43,195 nt of DNA from NCBI RefSeq assembly GCF_013185065.1, contig NZ_JAAVTO010000018.1, forward strand, positions 1 to 43,195. The letters are read 5' to 3'. The translations under genes and the position numbers were made by a program. This DNA is from Adlercreutzia sp. ZJ473. Lineage in GTDB: Bacteria > Actinomycetota > Coriobacteriia > Coriobacteriales > Eggerthellaceae. Shown here piece by piece: positions 40,226 through 43,195 of the stretch (within the stretch, counting starts at the first letter, position 1; every line of letters begins with the position of its first letter). Below the pieces are notes generated by a model. The model was not told the DNA's origin. It saw only the letters and a list, made by a program, of their open reading frames with translations, and ran no database searches.

Positions 40226-40371
40226 TGCCACAACGTCAGTTCTGGTTGGAATAATCCTAACCTCACGGGACAGCCACCTCTTCGAAAAGCGGTGATGTCC
40301 TATGTTGCTCCTTCGTTAATAGCATTTTCATACCTCAATTATATTGAATCAGTATATTGGAGGGGCATATA

Positions 40372-40641
40372 ATGCTATTCGTGTTCGATCCGAAAAAGAA
40401 CGCCGTCAACATCGAGAAACACGGCATGAGCTTTCCTGAGGCGCAAGCGCTGTGGGAAGACGAGAACGCGATCCGCTTGCCGGCCAAGGATCGAGGCGAG
40501 CCGCGCTATCTGGTCGTCGGCATGGTCAACGGCAAGCATTGGACCGCCATCGCGACCGATCGGGGAGACGCCGTGAGGATCATATCCGTTCGTCGGTCGC
40601 ACGACAAGGAGGTCAAGCTTTATGAGTACCGCAAGCGTTAA
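40372..40641 (+). CDS. brnT: BrnT-family toxin
   Basis: An 89-residue BrnT-type RNase toxin: FVFDPKKNAVNIEKHGMSFPEA, the EPRYLVVGMVNGKHWTAIATDRG central strands and RIISVRRSHDKEVKLYE near the end are the family's hallmarks (RelE-like fold). ATG 40372 with GGAGGGG seven bases upstream. The gene overlaps the antitoxin by 20 bp. AT-rich leader in contrast to the surrounding DNA. Confidence 0.93.
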   Translation: MLFVFDPKKNAVNIEKHGMSFPEAQALWEDENAIRLPAKDRGEPRYLVVGMVNGKHWTAIATDRGDAVRIISVRRSHDKEVKLYEYRKR

Positions 40642-40870
40642 CGCCGCAAACCTCGAAGGGCTCTTCGACGAGGGCGCCGACGTGCTCGACTACTTCGACA
40701 CCGCAGCAATCGAGCACTTGAACTGCGAGGTGAAGCGCGTCAACGTTGACTTTCCCCAATGGGTCGTCAATGAGCTCGACAAGGAGGCCGCGCGCATCGG
40801 CGTAGGCCGGCAAGCCATCATCAAGACGTGGATCGTGGAGCGCCTCGACTCCATGGGTAAGCCTGCCTAG
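40622..40870 (+). CDS. CopG/BrnA-type antitoxin
   Basis: An 82-residue ribbon-helix-helix antitoxin: VKRVNVDFPQWVVNELDKEAARIGVGRQAIIKTWIVERL is a canonical CopG-type DNA-binding unit (about 38-76); the N-terminal 35 residues (NLEGLFDEGADVLDYFDT) probably contact the toxin, reversed relative to many BrnA proteins. Its last codons (AAG CCT GCC TAG) are the first copy of a 13-bp tandem repeat. Confidence 0.9.
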   Translation: MSTASVNAANLEGLFDEGADVLDYFDTAAIEHLNCEVKRVNVDFPQWVVNELDKEAARIGVGRQAIIKTWIVERLDSMGKPA

Positions 40871-40962
40871 CAAGCCTGCCTAGCAAGCCTGCCTAGCAAG
40901 CCTGCCTAGCAAGCCTGCCTAGCAAGCCCGCCTAGCAAGTCGACCTAGCGAGCCAGCCCAAC
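40859..40962 (+). repeat. 13-bp tandem repeat starting inside the antitoxin stop
   Basis: AAGCCTGCCTAGC is present in five perfect copies from 40859 and two to three degenerate copies to 40962. Copy one encodes the last residues and stop codon of the antitoxin. Confidence 0.92.
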
Positions 40963-40990
40963 GAGCACGGCAGCACGAAACGCTCAGCAG

Positions 40991-41100
40991 TGCAGCGCCT
41001 TGAGGTTTGTCGTCATGCGACAACCCCTTGAAGCTGTTTCGTTCTGCGAGAGCCTCTTGGACTTCGTCGCTATGCGACGACCTCTTGGAGCTTCTGCCAG
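40991..41100. repeat. 28/29-bp degenerate repeat copying the end of the DUF2779 gene
   Basis: Four related units begin at about 40991, 41016, 41045 and 41073; the last one is the coding end of the DUF2779 gene (KLQEVVA and stop, reverse strand). Shared words are TGCGACGACCTCTTGGAGCTTC and its variants. Confidence 0.7.
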
Positions 41101-42605
41101 ATGCGCACCATGGCGAGCGTGTCGAGCTCGCAGTAGCGCAGGAGCGCCTCCCGCGTGCGGGCGGCCTCCTCGGGCACCATGTGCGCCAGGTCGGTGAACG
41201 CCGCCGACGCCTGCGCCCCATTGTGCACGCCGTCGAGGGCGTGGTAGTCGAGCTCCGGGTCGTCTGGGAAGAGCGCCGGGAGCACGGACTTGATCGAGAA
41301 CGAGCCGCCCTGCGCCGCCGCGTAGTACGCGCCGTTGCGGAAGGGCACCATGAGGTCGCGCATGTTCTCGCGGATGGCGAGCAGATGCGCGGCGAGGTCA
41401 GGGAACTGGACGGCGAGGTCCTTGAGTACCATGCGCTCGAAGCTCATGTTGTAGGCCACGGTGCGCGCGTCGCGCGGGATGGCACGCACGAGCGCCTCGG
41501 CCACCGCGCGGCGCGGGTCGGTCCCCTCGCGCGCGAGGAACTCGCGGTGCTCGAAGGCGCCCTCCGCGTCGCTCACGACGTGCAGCGAGAACTGCGTGGG
41601 GATCTGCTGGTAGGGGCGCACGCCGTCGAAGGGCGGCACGGCGGGCTGGTACGTCTCAAAGTCGAGGAAGTACAGCGGCGGCGTGAGCTCGGCGAGGAAC
41701 CTGCGCACGAACGCCACGTCGACAAGCGGACTCTCCCCCGTGCGATGCGCCTCGATCTGGCGCTGCGGGATCGCCTTGAGGCGCAAGCCCGAATCCGCCA
41801 CGTCGTCGAACGTGAGGAGCCCCTGGTCGACGAGCTTGAACGCCTTGACGAGCCCGTAGCCGCCCAAGTCGAACACGCTCGGATGCGGCACGTAGCGCCA
41901 GCACCACCGCTGGTAGCCGCACGGGTAGGGGCTTCGGCAGTGCGGGCCGATGGAGCAGCGGCCGCGCGCGCCGGGCTCCATGCCGAGCGCCTGGGAGAGC
42001 GCGCCCGACTCCCCGGGCTCGGCGGGATCGTCCGCCACCGCCTTGAGGTAGGCCACGCGCTCCCCCACCTGCCCCATCATGCCTCTCACCACCTCGGTGC
42101 AGTCCTCCACCGTGAAGAGCCCGTGCAGGTCGAGCTCCCCCTCGCGCACGTAGGAGCTGTTCACGTGCATGAGGCTCGCGCTCTTCACCGCATATCCGCA
42201 CCGGTCCAGCAGCCAGCACTGGTAGGCCATGTCGTGCAGGTAGATGTCATGGAGGTGCGTGGAGGACTTCACCTCCACGAGGCGCACGCCGTCAGGCTCG
42301 TTGAGCAGGATGTCCACCATGCACAGGTTGCCGTCGCGCTCGAAGGTGGCTTCGCAGATCACGGGCTCGCCCGCCTCCATGAGCTCGCGCGTGAGGCGCG
42401 CCATGCCCGCGAAGTCGTGCGCGTCGAAGGGGATCTCCGTGAAGCTACCGTAGTAGCCCATGGCGAGGTCGCCCACCTCGTTCCCCGTGGCGAGCACAGC
42501 TTGGTTCAGCACCGTGTCGTCGAACTGCTCGGGCAGGTGCGCTTCCATCCAGAGCATCTTCGGGCACTGGACGCCGCGCGTGTAGCGGGACTTCGAGAGG
42601 TTCAT
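41070..42605 (-). CDS. DUF2779 domain-containing nuclease
   Basis: A 511-residue protein with two nuclease-like parts. The N-terminal ~250 residues have a Cas4/RecB-like PD-(D/E)XK look (RYTRGVQCPKMLWMEAHLPEQ, VICEATFERDGNLCMVDILL, VRLVEVKSST) and a cysteine set that could hold an Fe-S cluster (CSIGPHCRSPYPCGYQRWC). The C-terminal DUF2779 part starts PLYFLDFETYQPAVPPFDGVRPYQQIPTQFSLHVV and has AYNMSFERMVLKDLA, YCELDTLAMVRIW, a DEDD-type exonuclease pattern. ATG 42605 overlaps the upstream helicase stop by four bases, so it works alongside that DNA-repair enzyme. Confidence 0.9.
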   Translation of the reverse strand: MNLSKSRYTRGVQCPKMLWMEAHLPEQFDDTVLNQAVLATGNEVGDLAMGYYGSFTEIPFDAHDFAGMARLTRELMEAGEPVICEATFERDGNLCMVDILLNEPDGVRLVEVKSSTHLHDIYLHDMAYQCWLLDRCGYAVKSASLMHVNSSYVREGELDLHGLFTVEDCTEVVRGMMGQVGERVAYLKAVADDPAEPGESGALSQALGMEPGARGRCSIGPHCRSPYPCGYQRWCWRYVPHPSVFDLGGYGLVKAFKLVDQGLLTFDDVADSGLRLKAIPQRQIEAHRTGESPLVDVAFVRRFLAELTPPLYFLDFETYQPAVPPFDGVRPYQQIPTQFSLHVVSDAEGAFEHREFLAREGTDPRRAVAEALVRAIPRDARTVAYNMSFERMVLKDLAVQFPDLAAHLLAIRENMRDLMVPFRNGAYYAAAQGGSFSIKSVLPALFPDDPELDYHALDGVHNGAQASAAFTDLAHMVPEEAARTREALLRYCELDTLAMVRIWQKLQEVVA

Positions 42606-43195
42606 GCGTGCTTCCTTATGACGTCTTCGAGCGCCTCGACGTCCGACGCGTCGAAGCGGTAGGCTGCCACCTGAGGCTGCGCGGGGTTGCCTCCGCTGCG
42701 GTGCTCCACGCGCACGAAGCGCGCCTCGACCTCGGAGGCCCCCTCCTTGAGCAGGGCGTACGCGTAGCACTGGGCCTGCAGCTCGTGCTTCGCGCGCACG
42801 AACGCGTCCGTCTCGGCGGGCGAGCCGCCCGTCTTGTAGTCGACGACGAGCGCGCGCGCCGCGTCGTCGAGGGCGAGCGCGTCGAGGGCGCCCTCGAGGT
42901 AGAGCGGCGGCGCGCCTGCGGGCCCGACTTCCACCATGAACGGGACCTCAGCGGCGATCTGCGCAAAGCTGCCGAGCCCGCGCGCCACGTCGCTCGCCGT
43001 CCAGAGGTCGAGTGCCTCGTCGAGGCGCCATGCCTGGTCAGGGGTGAGGCCCACGCGCTGCGCCTGTGCGCGCACGGCCTCGCGCGCGGGCTTCTCGAGC
43101 GCGCGCGGCGCCGGGCGCGCCGCCGCCTCGAGCACCATGCGCTGCGCGAGGCGGTGGAACGCCGTGCCGAGGGCCGTGGCGTCGTCGTCCTCCAC
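42602..43195 (-). CDS. C-terminal part of an AddA/UvrD-like helicase-nuclease (partial)
   Basis: The last 197 residues of a protein that continues past the window edge. It is a RecB-family PD-(D/E)XK nuclease domain: GTAFHRLAQR (the GxxxH motif), YLEGALDALALDD (motif II Asp), ALVVDYKTGGS (motif III D-x-K) and QCYAYALLK (QxxxY). This arrangement is typical of the C-terminus of AddA-type ATP-dependent exonucleases acting in double-strand break repair. The stop overlaps the DUF2779 start (ATGA). Confidence 0.88.
   Translation of the reverse strand: MEDDDATALGTAFHRLAQRMVLEAAARPAPRALEKPAREAVRAQAQRVGLTPDQAWRLDEALDLWTASDVARGLGSFAQIAAEVPFMVEVGPAGAPPLYLEGALDALALDDAARALVVDYKTGGSPAETDAFVRAKHELQAQCYAYALLKEGASEVEARFVRVEHRSGGNPAQPQVAAYRFDASDVEALEDVIRKHA

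Overview
The window is high-GC DNA from an anaerobic actinobacterium. The most likely source is the class Coriobacteriia, family Eggerthellaceae (an Eggerthella/Gordonibacter-like gut bacterium). This is inferred from gene content and order: fixX, acetate kinase, a whiA-yvcK-rapZ-uvrC block joined to a glycolytic operon, and a cytoplasmic molybdopterin hydroxylase/transhydroxylase for aromatic compounds. No rRNA is present, so genus-level placement is not secure.

Layout. 1-6272: the end of a fixC-like gene and fixX, a decayed gene fragment, then reverse-strand housekeeping genes (ackA, HIT protein, xseB/xseA, a membrane zinc peptidase, rnd). 6338-9405: a diacylglycerol-kinase-like gene; terC on the reverse strand behind a yybP-ykoY type manganese riboswitch with its own terminator; and a divergent one-TM protein of unknown function. 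9406-10200: a gene-free stretch full of unexplained short repeats. 10200-10913: four reverse-strand tRNAs (Gly, Cys, Gly, Val). 11281-19198: the main accessory region. It holds a soluble GAF histidine kinase and NarL-type regulator, a small protein, a two-subunit molybdenum enzyme closely resembling pyrogallol-phloroglucinol transhydroxylase (AthL/AthS), two VOC-fold proteins and an SDR dehydrogenase, closed by a strong terminator. Three perfect stem-loops lie at internal gene boundaries of this operon. 19414-31389: CDF metal exporter, tRNA-Leu, then a long reverse-strand block secG-gpmI-tpiA-pgk-orf79-gapA-whiA-yvcK-rapZ-uvrC.

31441-37280 looks like a transferred signalling island of lower GC. 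It contains a hybrid histidine kinase with two receiver domains, the 3' remnant of a GGDEF gene, and a 7TM-GGDEF-PAS-GGDEF-EAL gene interrupted by one in-frame amber codon. A short orphan reading-frame end at its left edge (31441-31491) may mark the gene it landed in. 37432-43195 carries a Phd/RelE-type toxin-antitoxin pair with a palindrome exactly between -35 and -10, a DUF523-DUF5662 fusion, an HD protein, a BrnT/CopG-type toxin-antitoxin pair, a DUF2779 nuclease and the end of an AddA/UvrD-like helicase-nuclease.

The most interesting candidate system is the aromatic-ring molybdoenzyme operon with its adjacent two-component system. Its substrate cannot be read from sequence, but the fold, subunit split and most active-site positions are those of a transhydroxylase/catechol-dehydroxylase. 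A second recurring theme is that many intergenic gaps contain short degenerate tandem repeats (11-59 bp units), and at several genes the repeat copies the last codons and the stop codon.
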